Shown: positions 17,546 through 26,722, counted from the first letter of the stretch. The stretch is 64,000 nt of DNA from Luteimonas panaciterrae (GCF_020511115.1 NZ_JAJAVH010000012.1:1-64000); one strand, 5' to 3'. Made by a program: numbers and translations. The notes: generated by a model not told the origin, from the letters alone.

Positions 17546-18058
17546 CTACTCGCCCCGTGCCGACAGCTTGTCGAGGTATTCGCTGACGGACCCGATCACC
17601 TTGCCTGGATTGCCGACCACGATGCTCAGGGGCGGGATCATTCCGCGCACGACGCTGCCCGCGCCGACGATCGACCCGGCGCCGATATCGGCACCGGGCA
17701 TGATGATCGAGCCGGTGCCGACGAAGGCATGGCGCCCGATCTTCACCGCTCCGGTGCGGATCTTCGGCGGGTTGAAGCGGATGCCGAGTTCCTTGGCCGC
17801 CGTGTTAACCGCGGCATCGTGGGTCAGCACGCGGACGTTGCTCGAGATGGTGCAGCCATCGCCCAGGGTGATCAGCGAATAGTCGGTGCCGTCGAACCAG
17901 ATCTTCGCCGACAGATAGTTCGGCGTGCCCTCAACGCACGCGCCTTCCGAGCGCAGGTACCACGCATACAAGCGCGTGACCAGGCCGGGCTTGATCAGCC
18001 AACCGACCCGGATGGTGGTCAAGATGATGCTTTTCTTCAGAAGACGAATGATGTTCAT
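17546..18058 (-). CDS. Second hexapeptide acyltransferase
   Basis: A 170-residue hexapeptide-repeat acyltransferase (WbbJ/NeuD-like LbetaH fold). The N-terminus is hydrophobic and basic (MNIIRLLKKSIILTTIRVGW), suggesting membrane association. Hexapeptide coils: DYSLITLGDGCTISSNVRVLTHDAAVNTAA (His in LTHD likely catalytic), TGAVKIGRHAFVGTGSIIMPGADIGAGSIVGAGSVV and the usual IVVGNPGKVIG. The start overlaps the wzx stop (ATGA at 18055-18058). Not a duplicate of the neighbouring acyltransferase: the N-termini and insert positions differ. Confidence 0.9.
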   Translation of the reverse strand: MNIIRLLKKSIILTTIRVGWLIKPGLVTRLYAWYLRSEGACVEGTPNYLSAKIWFDGTDYSLITLGDGCTISSNVRVLTHDAAVNTAAKELGIRFNPPKIRTGAVKIGRHAFVGTGSIIMPGADIGAGSIVGAGSVVRGMIPPLSIVVGNPGKVIGSVSEYLDKLSARGE

Positions 18059-19383
18059 GATGCCGATTTTGATGAGGCCGACCTTGATGAAGCGCTATGC
18101 GCGCTCGGAGCGGGCTGACGGAGGCTCTTTCGTGTCAGGAAGGTAAACGCCAACAACTGGATGGACGAAGCGATGAAATAAGCGATGGCGAGTCCGGTCG
18201 CGCCCGCATGCAGCCGCATAGCCACCGATGCGGCGGCGAGCAACACCACGGCGAAGACCGCGTTGCCGGCGAGCAGAACGCCAGGCCGCCCGTCTGCGGT
18301 GGCCTTCCGCATCATGATCGCGGTGGGCGCGGTGACGACCGCGGACAGCAGCAGCCATTGCAGCGGCACCACCGAACCGGCATAGGCCGGCGCGAAACGC
18401 TGGATCACGAACGGCGCGAGCACCGCGACGACAACGACGATGACGGCTGTCGTTCCCGTCACCAGCAGAATGGAGCGACGCATCGCGGTGGTGACGCCAC
18501 CGTGATCGTTGCGGCTGACCGCCGCCGACAACATCGGCAACGCCGCGTTCGCGATCACGCCGGCCCCGAACAGCAGCATCGAGCGCGCCTGATTGCCCAG
18601 CGAGAAGTTGCCGACCGCGGCGGTGCCGCCAATGCTGTGCGAGAGCATCACCATCGACAGCCAGACACTGGGCAAGGTGAGCAATCCCGCCAGCGAGGAA
18701 GGCAGGCCAAGCCGCCAGAGCACGGCCCAATCCTCGCGCCCGGTCGTGCGCCACTTCCAAGGCACCTGATGTTCCTTGCGATAACGGCGCACCACGCGTT
18801 CCTGGCTCAGGAAGATGAGCGACTGCGCGGCGATATAACCGGCGAGCGCCCAACCGACGCCGCGCTGCGAAGCCGCCGCGAGCATCATCAGGAACACCAC
18901 CGGCGCCACCACCAGATTCGCCAGCGCCTGCTGCCTGACCCGGTGCAACGCCAGCGTGACGCCGTTCTGCACCGAGGTCAGGAATCCGGTGAGCACCAGC
19001 AACGACGATGCGGCATACGAGCCTGACAATCCTTCGGCTCCGCCGACCTTCGACGCCAGCAAAGGCGACAACGCCAGCAGCGGCACCATGAACACGAGCG
19101 ATGCCACCAGCGCCGAGCCATACGACACGGTCAGCGCGGTGCCGAGCCGCGTCGGGTCTTCCGTCACCAATGCTTCCGCGGTGATCTTGGTCGCCATCTG
19201 CCCGAGGCTGAGCGCGCAGAACGTCGTGAACAGCAGCGCCGTGGTCTGGATCAGCGAAAACTGGCCGAACGCGGCCGGCCCCAGGAAATGGGCGATCGCC
19301 AAGATCCCGAGGAACGCCGCTCCTCTGGACGCAGCCATGCCTACCGCCGAGAACCCGGCAGTAGTGATCAGCCGTCGCATCAC
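18055..19383 (-). CDS. wzx: Wzx-type polysaccharide flippase (MOP superfamily)
   Basis: A 442-residue integral membrane protein with 12 or more hydrophobic helices and the MOP/Wzx N-terminus TTAGFSAVGMAASRGAAFLGILAIAHFLGPAAFGQFSLIQT. Later marks: SIGGTAAVGNFSLGNQARSMLLFG and FVIQRFAPAYAGSVVPLQWLLLS, both common in Wzx. It would flip the undecaprenyl-PP-linked repeat unit to the periplasm. GTG 19383 is the better start because AGGAG is nine bases upstream; the adjacent ATG 19380 is the alternative. It follows wecC by 34 bases. Confidence 0.9.
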   Translation of the reverse strand: MMRRLITTAGFSAVGMAASRGAAFLGILAIAHFLGPAAFGQFSLIQTTALLFTTFCALSLGQMATKITAEALVTEDPTRLGTALTVSYGSALVASLVFMVPLLALSPLLASKVGGAEGLSGSYAASSLLVLTGFLTSVQNGVTLALHRVRQQALANLVVAPVVFLMMLAAASQRGVGWALAGYIAAQSLIFLSQERVVRRYRKEHQVPWKWRTTGREDWAVLWRLGLPSSLAGLLTLPSVWLSMVMLSHSIGGTAAVGNFSLGNQARSMLLFGAGVIANAALPMLSAAVSRNDHGGVTTAMRRSILLVTGTTAVIVVVVAVLAPFVIQRFAPAYAGSVVPLQWLLLSAVVTAPTAIMMRKATADGRPGVLLAGNAVFAVVLLAAASVAMRLHAGATGLAIAYFIASSIQLLAFTFLTRKSLRQPAPSAHSASSRSASSKSAS

Positions 19384-19417
19384 GACGGCGTTCTCCTTGC
19401 TAGCACTGGCGCAGGAC

Positions 19418-20677
19418 TCAGTTCCAGATTCCCTTTGTGTCTACGATTTTTGCGCGCGCGGGCATTGGCTGCTCGCGGAATACCTTGTGATCGACCAGCA
19501 GCACCGCGACATCCGCGCGAGCGCTGGCGGTCGGCGCATCCACCAGGATTGCCTTGCCCGAATTGAGTCGGGCCGGCAGTTCGCTGATGTGCGGCTCGAC
19601 CGCGAGCACGCGGCCCGGATGCCGCTCGGCGAGTTCGGTGGCGATCTCGAGCGCGGGACTCTCGCGCAGATCGTCGATGTCCGGCTTGAAGGACAGGCCG
19701 AACACCGCGATCGTCAGATCCTCGCCGGGCTTGCCGTCCGCCTGTACCTGCGCGATGGCTTCGTCGACCTTGCTCATCACCCAGCCCGGCTTGTCGTTGT
19801 TGACCTCGCGCGCCGTGCGGATCAGTCGCGCCTCTTCCGGCGCGCTGTCGACGATGAACCAGGGATCGACCGCGATGCAGTGCCCGCCAACGCCGGGGCC
19901 AGGCTGCAGGATGTTGACGCGCGGATGGCGGTTCGCCAGCCGGATCAGTTCCCACACATTGATCTTGAGCTTGTCGCAGATCACCGACAGTTCGTTCGCG
20001 AAGGCGATGTTGACGTCGCGGAACGCGTTCTCGGTAAGCTTGCACATCTCGGCCGTGCCGGCATTGGTGACGATGCACTCGCCGCGCACGAAAATCTTGT
20101 AGAGCGCGCAGGCACGCGCCGAGCAAGCGGGCGTCAGGCCACCGATGACACGGTCGTTCTCCACCAGCTCGCGCATCACATGGCCCGGCAACACGCGCTC
20201 GGGGCAGTAGGCCATGTTCACGTCGATCTCATCGCCGTGACCCGGCAGCGGAAAGCGCAGATCGGGCCGCGCCTGCGCCAGCCAACCAGCCAACTGCTCC
20301 GTCGCACCCACAGGAGAAGTCGATTCGAGTACGACCAGGTCGCCCTTCTTCAGGACCGGCGCGATCGCCTTGGCAGCTGCTTCGATGTAACTCAAATCCG
20401 GCACGTGATCGCCCTTGAACGGCGTCGGCACCGCGATCAGGAAGGCATCCGCCGGTTGCGGCGAGGTCGACGCCTTCAGATAGCCGCCGGTGACCGCCGC
20501 GCGCACGGACACGTCGAGATCGGGTTCGACGATATGGATCTCGCCGCGATTGATGGTGTCGACCGCGTGCTGGTTGATGTCCACGCCGATCACCTGGACC
20601 CGCGCCGACGCGAAAGCGGCTGCGGTCGGCAGGCCGATGTATCCCAGGCCGATCACGGAGACGGTGTTGAAGCTCAT
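19418..20677 (-). CDS. wecC: UDP-N-acetyl-D-mannosamine dehydrogenase
   Basis: A 419-residue enzyme oxidising UDP-ManNAc to UDP-ManNAcA with two NAD+. Start ATG 20677, seven bases after AAGGAG, gives MSFNTVSVIGLGYIGLPTAAAFA with the NAD loop GLGYIG. Substrate-type markers fit WecC: VLESTSPVGATEQLAGWLA, MAYCPERVLPGHVMRELVEN, NAGTAEMCKLTENAFRDVNIAFANEL (Lys and Asn of the active site) and the catalytic-Cys loop GPGVGGHCIAVDPWF. The C-terminal UDP-binding domain begins GLSFKPDIDDLRESPALEI. Works directly after the WecB half of the fused protein encoded upstream. Confidence 0.95.
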   Translation of the reverse strand: MSFNTVSVIGLGYIGLPTAAAFASARVQVIGVDINQHAVDTINRGEIHIVEPDLDVSVRAAVTGGYLKASTSPQPADAFLIAVPTPFKGDHVPDLSYIEAAAKAIAPVLKKGDLVVLESTSPVGATEQLAGWLAQARPDLRFPLPGHGDEIDVNMAYCPERVLPGHVMRELVENDRVIGGLTPACSARACALYKIFVRGECIVTNAGTAEMCKLTENAFRDVNIAFANELSVICDKLKINVWELIRLANRHPRVNILQPGPGVGGHCIAVDPWFIVDSAPEEARLIRTAREVNNDKPGWVMSKVDEAIAQVQADGKPGEDLTIAVFGLSFKPDIDDLRESPALEIATELAERHPGRVLAVEPHISELPARLNSGKAILVDAPTASARADVAVLLVDHKVFREQPMPARAKIVDTKGIWN

Positions 20678-20730
20678 TGCAATACTCCTTGGTTCCTCTC
20701 TTGTCGGAGGAAATGTGGTTCTGAATTGTT

Positions 20731-20751
20731 GGGCTCCTTTTTTTGGAGCCC
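20731..20751. terminator. Hairpin with T7/A7 loop between wecA-wecB and wecC
   Basis: GGGCTCC-7-GGAGCCC, a perfect 7-base stem with an all-T (plus strand) or all-A (minus strand) loop, in the 91-base gap between the wecAB stop and the wecC start. On the transcribed minus strand no U-run follows, so it may act as a pause, processing or partial attenuation site rather than a strong terminator. Confidence 0.5.
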
Positions 20752-20768
20752 GCATTTGTGGGATTCGC

Positions 20769-23099
20769 TCAGGCGGCGAGCAGCGATTCGCGCGAGTGCA
20801 ACGCTGCCAGGGCATCGACAATGCGTTCGCAGGCCATGCCGTCTCCGTAAGGGTTGTGCGCGAAGCTCATCGCGTCGTACGCACTGCGATCGTCGAGCAG
20901 CAGGCTGATGCCCGAACTGATCGACGTCTGATCGGTGCCCACGAGCCGCACGGAGCCGGCCTCCACCGCCTCCGGGCGCTCGGTGGTGTCGCGCATGACC
21001 AGCACCGGCTTGCCCAGCGAAGGCGCCTCCTCCTGGATTCCGCCCGAATCGGTGAGGATCAGGTAGGACTCGTTCATCAGATAGACGAACGAGAGGTATT
21101 CCAGCGGCTCGACCAGATAGATGTTCGAGATGCCGTGCAGGATGCGGTTCACCGGCTCGCGCACTTGTGGGTTCAGATGCACCGGATAGACGATGTCGAC
21201 ATCGGGATGGCGTTGCGCGGTCTCACGCAGCGCATGGCAGATGCGTTCGAAGCCGCCACCGAAGCTCTCGCGGCGATGCCCCGTCACCAGGACAATCCGT
21301 CTATCCCGCGACAGGTACGGGAAATGCGCCGCAAGCGATTCCCGCAATGCCGGATCGTTGTCGATGCGGGCAACGACCTGCTGCAGCGCATCGATGACCG
21401 TGTTGCCGGTCACCGCGATGCGTTCCTCCGGAATGCCCTCGGCGATCAGGTTCGCACCCGACTGCCGCGTCGGCGCGAAATGCAATGCCGCGAGCGCGCC
21501 CGTCAGCTTGCGGTTCGCCTCCTCCGGCCACGGCGAATAGAGATTACCAGTGCGCAAACCGGCCTCGACATGCGCCACCGGGATCTGCTGATAGTAGGCC
21601 GCCAGCGTCGCGGCCAGCGTGGTGGACGTGTCGCCGTGCACCAGCACCACGTCCGGCTTGAACTCCTTGAGCACGCGGCGCATGCCGCTCAGGATCGCCG
21701 TGGTGATGTCGGTCAGGTCCTGCCCCTGCTTCATGATGTCCAGGTCGTACTCCGGACGCACACCGAACAGCTCGAGCACCTGATCCAGCATCTGGCGATG
21801 TTGGCCCGTGACGCAGACGCGCGCATCGAAACGCGGATCGTTCGCGAGCTGCAGCGCGAGTGGCGCCATCTTGATCGCCTCCGGCCGCGTGCCGAACACG
21901 CACAGCGTCTTGACCGTGCGTGCGCTCGGCACGCTGCTGCGCGCATGAGACGATGCACGATCGGTCAGCGGTACCGGCGTGACGCGACCGTCCTGCTCAC
22001 GCAGCTGTAGCGGCGATGCGACGGACAGCACCTGCCCCGCCGGACGAACGACGGCATCGGCGACAGCCGGCGCGACGCGCACCCAGGCGCGCCAGGACAC
22101 CATCGAGTACAGCAGCAGCAATCCGACGAACGCCAGCAGATTCACCACCACCGGCAGGCCTCGCAGCGAATAGCCGAAGGCCGTGATCACCAGCGCGGCC
22201 GCCACGATGATCGCCAACGATTCGCGCGGCGTGCGGCCGGCGTCGATCAGGATGTGATGCACGTGCTGCCGATCCGGTTTGAGGATCGATTGCCGCCTGC
22301 GCAGGCGCCGATAGACCACCGCGAGGAAATCGAGCACCGGCAGCGCGACGCACCACAGCGCTTCCACTGGCCGGATCTGCGCGATCGGCGACTGGCTGAA
22401 ATAGACCAGGCTCCAGGCCAGCACATGCCCGATCAGCATGCTGCCCGCATCGCCCATGAAGATCTTCCGGGAACGCCAGCCGCCGAGGTTCACGAAGAGG
22501 AACGGCAGCAGCGCCATCGACAGCACGACCAGCAGCGCGGAGACATCGGTCGACGGCCCCTGCGTGAACATGAGCAACCCGAGGATGGCGGCGAGCCCAA
22601 GACTGCCGGCCAGACCATCGATGCCGTCGAGCATGTTGAAGGCGTTGATGAAGCCCACGGCCAGGAACAGCGTGAACGGAATGCCGAGGAGACCCAGATG
22701 GATGTTGCCGGTCCCGAACAGGTCGCCGAGATCGCGCACGTAGACACCGCTGCCCACGATCATGATCGCGGCCGCCGCCACCTGCACCACCAGGCGGGAG
22801 CGCGCGCTCAGGTCCCGCGCGTCGTCGATCGCACCGACCAGCACGATCAATCCGGTGCTGGCGAGCAGGCAGACCGTGAAGCGATCCGGTATGCCGAGAT
22901 AGAGGAGCCCGGCGATCATGCCGGCGAAGAAGCACAGCCCGCCGATCACGGGCACATGGCCGTGATGGCGTTTCCTGGCATTCGGCTTGTCGACGAGCCC
23001 GAGCCGGGCCGCCAACGGATGCATCTTCCAGATTGCTAGAGACGTTGCAGCGAGAGCAATCGCCATCGCGATCGCGAGTTGTATGTCGGACCTGGCCAT
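20769..23099 (-). CDS. wecA-wecB: WecA-WecB fusion: undecaprenyl-P GlcNAc-1-P transferase + UDP-GlcNAc 2-epimerase
   Basis: A single uninterrupted 776-residue frame joining two enzymes. Residues about 1-345 are a polytopic MraY/WecA-type transferase: [20 protein letters not shown], the Mg-binding [56 protein letters not shown] and the cytoplasmic [11 protein letters not shown] loop. After a roughly 60-residue linker ([16 protein letters not shown] through SSVPSARTV) comes a complete non-hydrolysing epimerase: [63 protein letters not shown] and [29 protein letters not shown]. It would both prime the lipid carrier and supply UDP-ManNAc for WecC, and the epimerase is tethered to the membrane. 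Start ATG 23099 ([16 protein letters not shown]) lacks a good ribosome-binding site. Confidence 0.93.
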   Translation of the reverse strand: MARSDIQLAIAMAIALAATSLAIWKMHPLAARLGLVDKPNARKRHHGHVPVIGGLCFFAGMIAGLLYLGIPDRFTVCLLASTGLIVLVGAIDDARDLSARSRLVVQVAAAAIMIVGSGVYVRDLGDLFGTGNIHLGLLGIPFTLFLAVGFINAFNMLDGIDGLAGSLGLAAILGLLMFTQGPSTDVSALLVVLSMALLPFLFVNLGGWRSRKIFMGDAGSMLIGHVLAWSLVYFSQSPIAQIRPVEALWCVALPVLDFLAVVYRRLRRRQSILKPDRQHVHHILIDAGRTPRESLAIIVAAALVITAFGYSLRGLPVVVNLLAFVGLLLLYSMVSWRAWVRVAPAVADAVVRPAGQVLSVASPLQLREQDGRVTPVPLTDRASSHARSSVPSARTVKTLCVFGTRPEAIKMAPLALQLANDPRFDARVCVTGQHRQMLDQVLELFGVRPEYDLDIMKQGQDLTDITTAILSGMRRVLKEFKPDVVLVHGDTSTTLAATLAAYYQQIPVAHVEAGLRTGNLYSPWPEEANRKLTGALAALHFAPTRQSGANLIAEGIPEERIAVTGNTVIDALQQVVARIDNDPALRESLAAHFPYLSRDRRIVLVTGHRRESFGGGFERICHALRETAQRHPDVDIVYPVHLNPQVREPVNRILHGISNIYLVEPLEYLSFVYLMNESYLILTDSGGIQEEAPSLGKPVLVMRDTTERPEAVEAGSVRLVGTDQTSISSGISLLLDDRSAYDAMSFAHNPYGDGMACERIVDALAALHSRESLLAA

Positions 23100-23365
23100 G
23101 TGGGGGAACAGCCTTGGATAAATGAAACGATGTGGTGACCGGTCTCCCCCTGTGGCCGACCGGATAAGCGCACTTCGCAACCTGTCGAAACAGGCCACGC
23201 GAACGTACGATGATCAGTTCAAATTACAGGTGCATGTCTACGCAATACACACGTTTCGAATCTGGAGATAAGTGCATAAAAATTTGTGAGCGTTCTCTAG
23301 TCGATTCATATCGAAGCCTCCTCTTTCACATCAACATCACGCGCGAATGAAAGGCGCGCATTTTG
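23100..23365. other. 266-base gap between wzc and wecA-wecB
   Basis: A-T-rich compared with its surroundings (for example AAATTTTTATGCACTTATC on the minus strand). Near the wzc stop lies a weak inverted repeat GCGCG-9-CGCGC (about 23342-23360). It could hold a secondary promoter for wecAB and downstream genes, but no convincing -35/-10 pair was found. Confidence 0.4.
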
Positions 23366-25576
23366 CTAGGCATCCGCCTTGCTCGACGCATATTCATATC
23401 CATATGCGTAATAGCTATCAGAACGCCGCTCCACTGCATTGAAGATCGCACCCTTCAACTCGACACCGTTCTGTACGAGACGCTGCTTGGCGAGCGCGAG
23501 CTCCTTCAACCTGTTCACGCCGAACCTCGCCACCAGCAGGCTGGTCCCGGCCTGATGCCCGATGATCGCGGCGTCGGTCACCGCCAGGATTGGCGGTGTG
23601 TCGATGATCACGAGGTCGTACTGCTCCGAGACGGTCTTCATCAGTGCCTTGAAGTTCTGGTGCATCAGCAGCTCGGAAGGGTTCGGCGGCGCCGGTCCGC
23701 GCGAGATGAAATGCACACCTTCCAGCGACGGCCAACGATGAATGGCCTTGTCGAGCTCGACCTTCCCGACCAGCAGCTCCGACAGACCATGCGCATTGTC
23801 GTGGCCCATGATCCGATGCAGCATGCCGCGGCGCAGATCGCCGTCGATCAGCAACACGCGCTGGCCGGTCTGGGCGATGATCACCGCGAGGTTGGTGGAC
23901 ACGAACGTCTTGCCGGCGCCCGGGCTCGCGCCGCAGATCATCAGCACATTGTTCTTGGCCTCGAGCATGGCGAAGTGCAGGCTGGTGCGCAGGCTGCGCA
24001 GCGCTTCGATGGCGAGATCGTTGGGCGCATCGATGGCCAACAGATACGGCTTGCCGTTGCCCATGCGCTGCCGGCTGACGCTTTCATGGTCACGCTGGTA
24101 GGGGCTCATCGGAATAGAGGCGTAAACCGGCAGACCGGACTGCTCGATCGCCTGCACGTCCTCGACGCCACGGTTGAGCATCTGCTTCAGGAACACCCAG
24201 GCGACGACCAGGAACGCGCCGAGGAAGGTGCCGATCACGATGATCCTCAGCTTGTTCGGCCGCACGGGCTGCGTCACGTCGACGACCGCCGGATCGATGA
24301 TGTAGGCATTGCCGACCGTGCCGGCGCGCGCGATGTCCAGCTGCTGCTCCTGATTGAGCAGCCCGGTATAGGTCTGGGTGCTGACCTGGACGTCGCGGGT
24401 AAGGCGCAGCAGTTCCTGCTGGGTCTGCGGCAGATCGCTGGTCTTGTCGGTCAGCGTTTGCCGCTTGGCTTCGAGCCCGCCGATCTGCTTCATCAGCGCG
24501 CGATAGGCCGGATGCTGCGACGTGTAGCGGCGTTCGACCTCGGCCTGCTGCATCCTGAGCTGCGACAGGGTCGTATCGATGGCCACGATCTGATCCAGGA
24601 TCGCCTTGGTCTCCAGGCCGATGTCGACGGAGTGCGCCTTGCTCTGGTACGCGTTGAGCGCACCCTCGGCCTTCTCCAGCTCGGCGCGCACCTTGGGCAG
24701 CTGCTCCTTGACGAAGCGCAGGCTGTTCGCGGCCTCGGCCGAATTGCGTTCGATGTTCTGGCGGATGTACTGCTTGCTGATCGTGGCGAGCGTGGCGGTG
24801 GCCATGTCCGGATCGCGCAGCTCATAGCTCAATAGAATGATGCCCGAGTCCTTGGCGTTCTCGCTGGCGGTGATGTTGTTCTGCACGGCGGCGATGGTCG
24901 CCAGCTGCCGTTGCCGCACGACGTCGAACTCGGTGCCCGGGTTCGCCTGCATCTTCGTGACGTGGATCTTCACCGCACCGTTGCGGATGGTCTCGCCGAC
25001 GTGGCCCTTCGCCAGCAGATTGTCGTCATCGTCGTAAAGCTGGTACGCACCGGATTCCCCGGCCTCGAAACGCAGCGGCGTTCCGACCAGGGCGCCAGGC
25101 ACTTCCAGCGTGTCGATGATCAACCGCTCGCCCCCCCATCCATAGCTGTTCATGCCCAGCCATGCCGGTGCCGGCCCTGCTCCGCCGGCGGCATGCCGCG
25201 CGATGAAGCCGCCGATCAGCGGAAACCGGCGCGGATGCACGTCGATGTCCAGATTCAATTCGTCAACGGCCTCGCCGATCACGGAACGCGAGGTCAACAA
25301 CGCGATCTCGGTCACCGCCTGCGGCGCGGACTCGGTGAGCATCTGCGAGACATCATCCAGGCCCGGAAGCGTCGGTGTCTTCGGCTCGACCTGGATCATC
25401 GCGGTCGCCTGATAGACCGGCGAGCTCAACAATGCATAGGCCAAGCTGAGGACGAAGCAGATCCCCGTGACGGTCGCGATCAACCATTTGTGGTCGATCA
25501 ACGTGCCCAGCAATGAAGCGAGATCGATCTCTTCGCTGGCGTCCTGCCTGCCTGGCAGCGATGGTTTCATCGGCAT
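23366..25576 (-). CDS. wzc: Wzc-type polysaccharide co-polymerase / bacterial tyrosine autokinase
   Basis: A 736-residue inner-membrane protein. Order: cytoplasmic N-terminus (EEIDLASLLGTLIDHKW), first membrane helix (LIATVTGICFVLSLAYALL), a large periplasmic Wzz-type domain with coiled-coil (about residues 70-430), second membrane helix preceded by the Pro-rich VTQPVRPNKLRIIVIGTFLG, then the BY-kinase: Walker A GASPGAGKT, Walker A-prime VLLIDGDLR, Walker B LVIIDTPPIL. The C-terminal tail SDSYYAYGYEYASS is the tyrosine cluster that is autophosphorylated. It controls chain length and docks with the Wza pore; the phosphatase gene lies immediately upstream. Confidence 0.96.
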   Translation of the reverse strand: MPMKPSLPGRQDASEEIDLASLLGTLIDHKWLIATVTGICFVLSLAYALLSSPVYQATAMIQVEPKTPTLPGLDDVSQMLTESAPQAVTEIALLTSRSVIGEAVDELNLDIDVHPRRFPLIGGFIARHAAGGAGPAPAWLGMNSYGWGGERLIIDTLEVPGALVGTPLRFEAGESGAYQLYDDDDNLLAKGHVGETIRNGAVKIHVTKMQANPGTEFDVVRQRQLATIAAVQNNITASENAKDSGIILLSYELRDPDMATATLATISKQYIRQNIERNSAEAANSLRFVKEQLPKVRAELEKAEGALNAYQSKAHSVDIGLETKAILDQIVAIDTTLSQLRMQQAEVERRYTSQHPAYRALMKQIGGLEAKRQTLTDKTSDLPQTQQELLRLTRDVQVSTQTYTGLLNQEQQLDIARAGTVGNAYIIDPAVVDVTQPVRPNKLRIIVIGTFLGAFLVVAWVFLKQMLNRGVEDVQAIEQSGLPVYASIPMSPYQRDHESVSRQRMGNGKPYLLAIDAPNDLAIEALRSLRTSLHFAMLEAKNNVLMICGASPGAGKTFVSTNLAVIIAQTGQRVLLIDGDLRRGMLHRIMGHDNAHGLSELLVGKVELDKAIHRWPSLEGVHFISRGPAPPNPSELLMHQNFKALMKTVSEQYDLVIIDTPPILAVTDAAIIGHQAGTSLLVARFGVNRLKELALAKQRLVQNGVELKGAIFNAVERRSDSYYAYGYEYASSKADA

Positions 25577-25623
25577 CTACGAGCCCTGTTTCATCCGGTA
25601 TTGCATCCGGTATCCCCTGAGTT

Positions 25624-26058
25624 TCAAAGATAGGTGCGCCAGCTTTCCACCGCGGTATCGATCATGCGGTAGGTATGCTCGAACACAGCACGGTCCTGCT
25701 GATACGGATCCGGAATCGGCGCATCGTCCTGCCATTTGCCGAGCAGGAAGGTCTTGCCTCGCGCATGCGGCGCGATGCGATGGATGGCACGCACATGGCG
25801 GCCTTCCATCGCCAGCACCAGATCGGAGGCATCGATCAGCGAGGCGTCGAGCTGCCGGGCGACATGCCCGTTCGCCGACAACCCCTGGCTTTCGAGGATT
25901 TCACGGGCGACCGGATCGATCGGTCTGCCGCTCAACGCGGCCAGACCGGCGGATTCGACGCGAATGACCTTGCTGCCAACGCGGTGGCGCAAGAGAACTT
26001 CCGCAGTGGGACTGCGGCATATGTTGCCGACACAAACCATAAGGATCTTGGTGAACAC
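25624..26058 (-). CDS. wzb: Low-molecular-weight protein-tyrosine phosphatase, Wzb type
   Basis: A 144-residue phosphatase that would dephosphorylate the Wzc tyrosine tail. The P-loop is CVGNICRS (Cys9, Arg15), the general-acid loop is IPDPYQQD near residue 115, and SAGLAALSGRPIDP and DASDLVLAMEGRHVRAI are standard family strands. I start it at GTG 26058 (GAGG five bases upstream), which reproduces the canonical MFxxILxVCVGNICRSPTAE beginning; upstream in-frame ATGs (26175, 26124) would add a 22-39-residue extension without family match and cover the promoter. First gene of the exopolysaccharide transcription unit, 47 bases before wzc. Confidence 0.93.
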   Translation of the reverse strand: MFTKILMVCVGNICRSPTAEVLLRHRVGSKVIRVESAGLAALSGRPIDPVAREILESQGLSANGHVARQLDASLIDASDLVLAMEGRHVRAIHRIAPHARGKTFLLGKWQDDAPIPDPYQQDRAVFEHTYRMIDTAVESWRTYL

Positions 26059-26161
26059 GCGAGCCTCTTCGCTTTCCAGTTTCTTCGGAAGGCTCCGATG
26101 GGTGAAGACATGCGACACACCCATCCTGGTGAGCGCGCTTGGACCGCATGAAGCGATCAGA

Positions 26162-26186
26162 CTGCGATCACCCACCTTGATCGCAG
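26162..26186. promoter_or_regulatory. Perfect 9-base inverted repeat at the wzb transcription start
   Basis: CTGCGATCA-7-TGATCGCAG. Located at the predicted +1 of the exopolysaccharide promoter, where a repressor would block initiation; alternatively it forms a hairpin at the 5' end of the long mRNA. No known regulator consensus was matched. Confidence 0.55.
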
Positions 26187-26191
26187 CACGA

Positions 26192-26221
26192 AATGTAAAA
26201 GTGAGGATATGAAAGCGTCAA
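26192..26221 (-). promoter_or_regulatory. Candidate sigma-70 promoter of the exopolysaccharide locus
   Basis: Minus-strand TTGACG (26216-26221), an 18-base spacer, and TACATT (26192-26197). The predicted start of transcription (near 26185) falls on the 25-base inverted repeat at 26162-26186, leaving a leader of about 127 bases before the wzb GTG. Confidence 0.55.
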
Positions 26222-26722
26222 GACAGTTTCTTGAACGATATGAATTTCGTTCAGTGCCGTGATATGCATCACACGCGAAGTGAAACTGCCTAGAAGTTTG
26301 TACACGATCCCGATGTATCCACGCATCGGTCACGCGCAAGAATGAAGATCAAAAATGAAAGGAAGAGATCGAAAAAAATTACATGCAGCGTTCGATTTCA
26401 CTGCAACTGCTGCGCTTTTTCTACTCTCGCGCATCACACATGCACTCGTCCTGAAGCCTGACAATGAGCACAACGACACTATCGTTTATATTCGTGATAG
26501 AACTGTTATTCAGGGAAACGCGATCGTGATTCAAGGTCGGCACGCTCGCTTTTTTGCAATCGACCTTGAGCTGTTGACACGTCATTCGATGACCGCTATC
26601 GGACGACCACATGACAAAGCCAGTCCGATTGATCGCATCACCAGGACAGGTTTCCAACGAAACTTTTACATGAATATCTCGTCTTAGCGAGCACTTACGA
26701 CTAGCGACAATCGGCCCACATA
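26222..26722. other. Non-coding stretch between the exopolysaccharide promoter and the PAS-GGDEF-EAL gene
   Basis: With the promoter and wzb leader this makes a 664-base gap (26059-26722) without a convincing gene. Base composition is much lower in G+C than the coding DNA, with A/T runs (GAAAAAAATTACATG, GCGCTTTTTCTAC). Two opposed short open frames (26355-26687 plus; 26421-26657 minus) lack ribosome-binding sites and recognisable composition. No riboswitch-like motif was identified; the stretch may hold binding sites for exopolysaccharide regulators or be a transferred remnant. Confidence 0.5.

Noticed and set aside
18956-20908. 650-residue plus-strand frame opposite wzx and wecC
   Set aside because: Antisense shadow; residues are Arg/His/Asp-rich without domain features.
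21990-22110. Possible frameshift joining wecA and wecB
   Set aside because: The frame is open without stop and the linker has normal codon usage; treated as a true fusion, to be confirmed by resequencing.
25624-26175. Longer Wzb start at ATG 26175
   Set aside because: It would cover the promoter and inverted repeat, lacks a family match, and the GTG at 26058 reproduces the usual N-terminus.
26355-26687. 110-residue open frame in the A-T-rich gap
   Set aside because: No ribosome-binding site, no hydrophobic or domain pattern beyond chance, and an opposed frame overlaps it.
26059-26722. Cyclic-di-GMP riboswitch upstream of the exopolysaccharide genes
   Set aside because: Looked for because of the GGDEF-EAL neighbour; no conserved GEMM-like motif was recognised.
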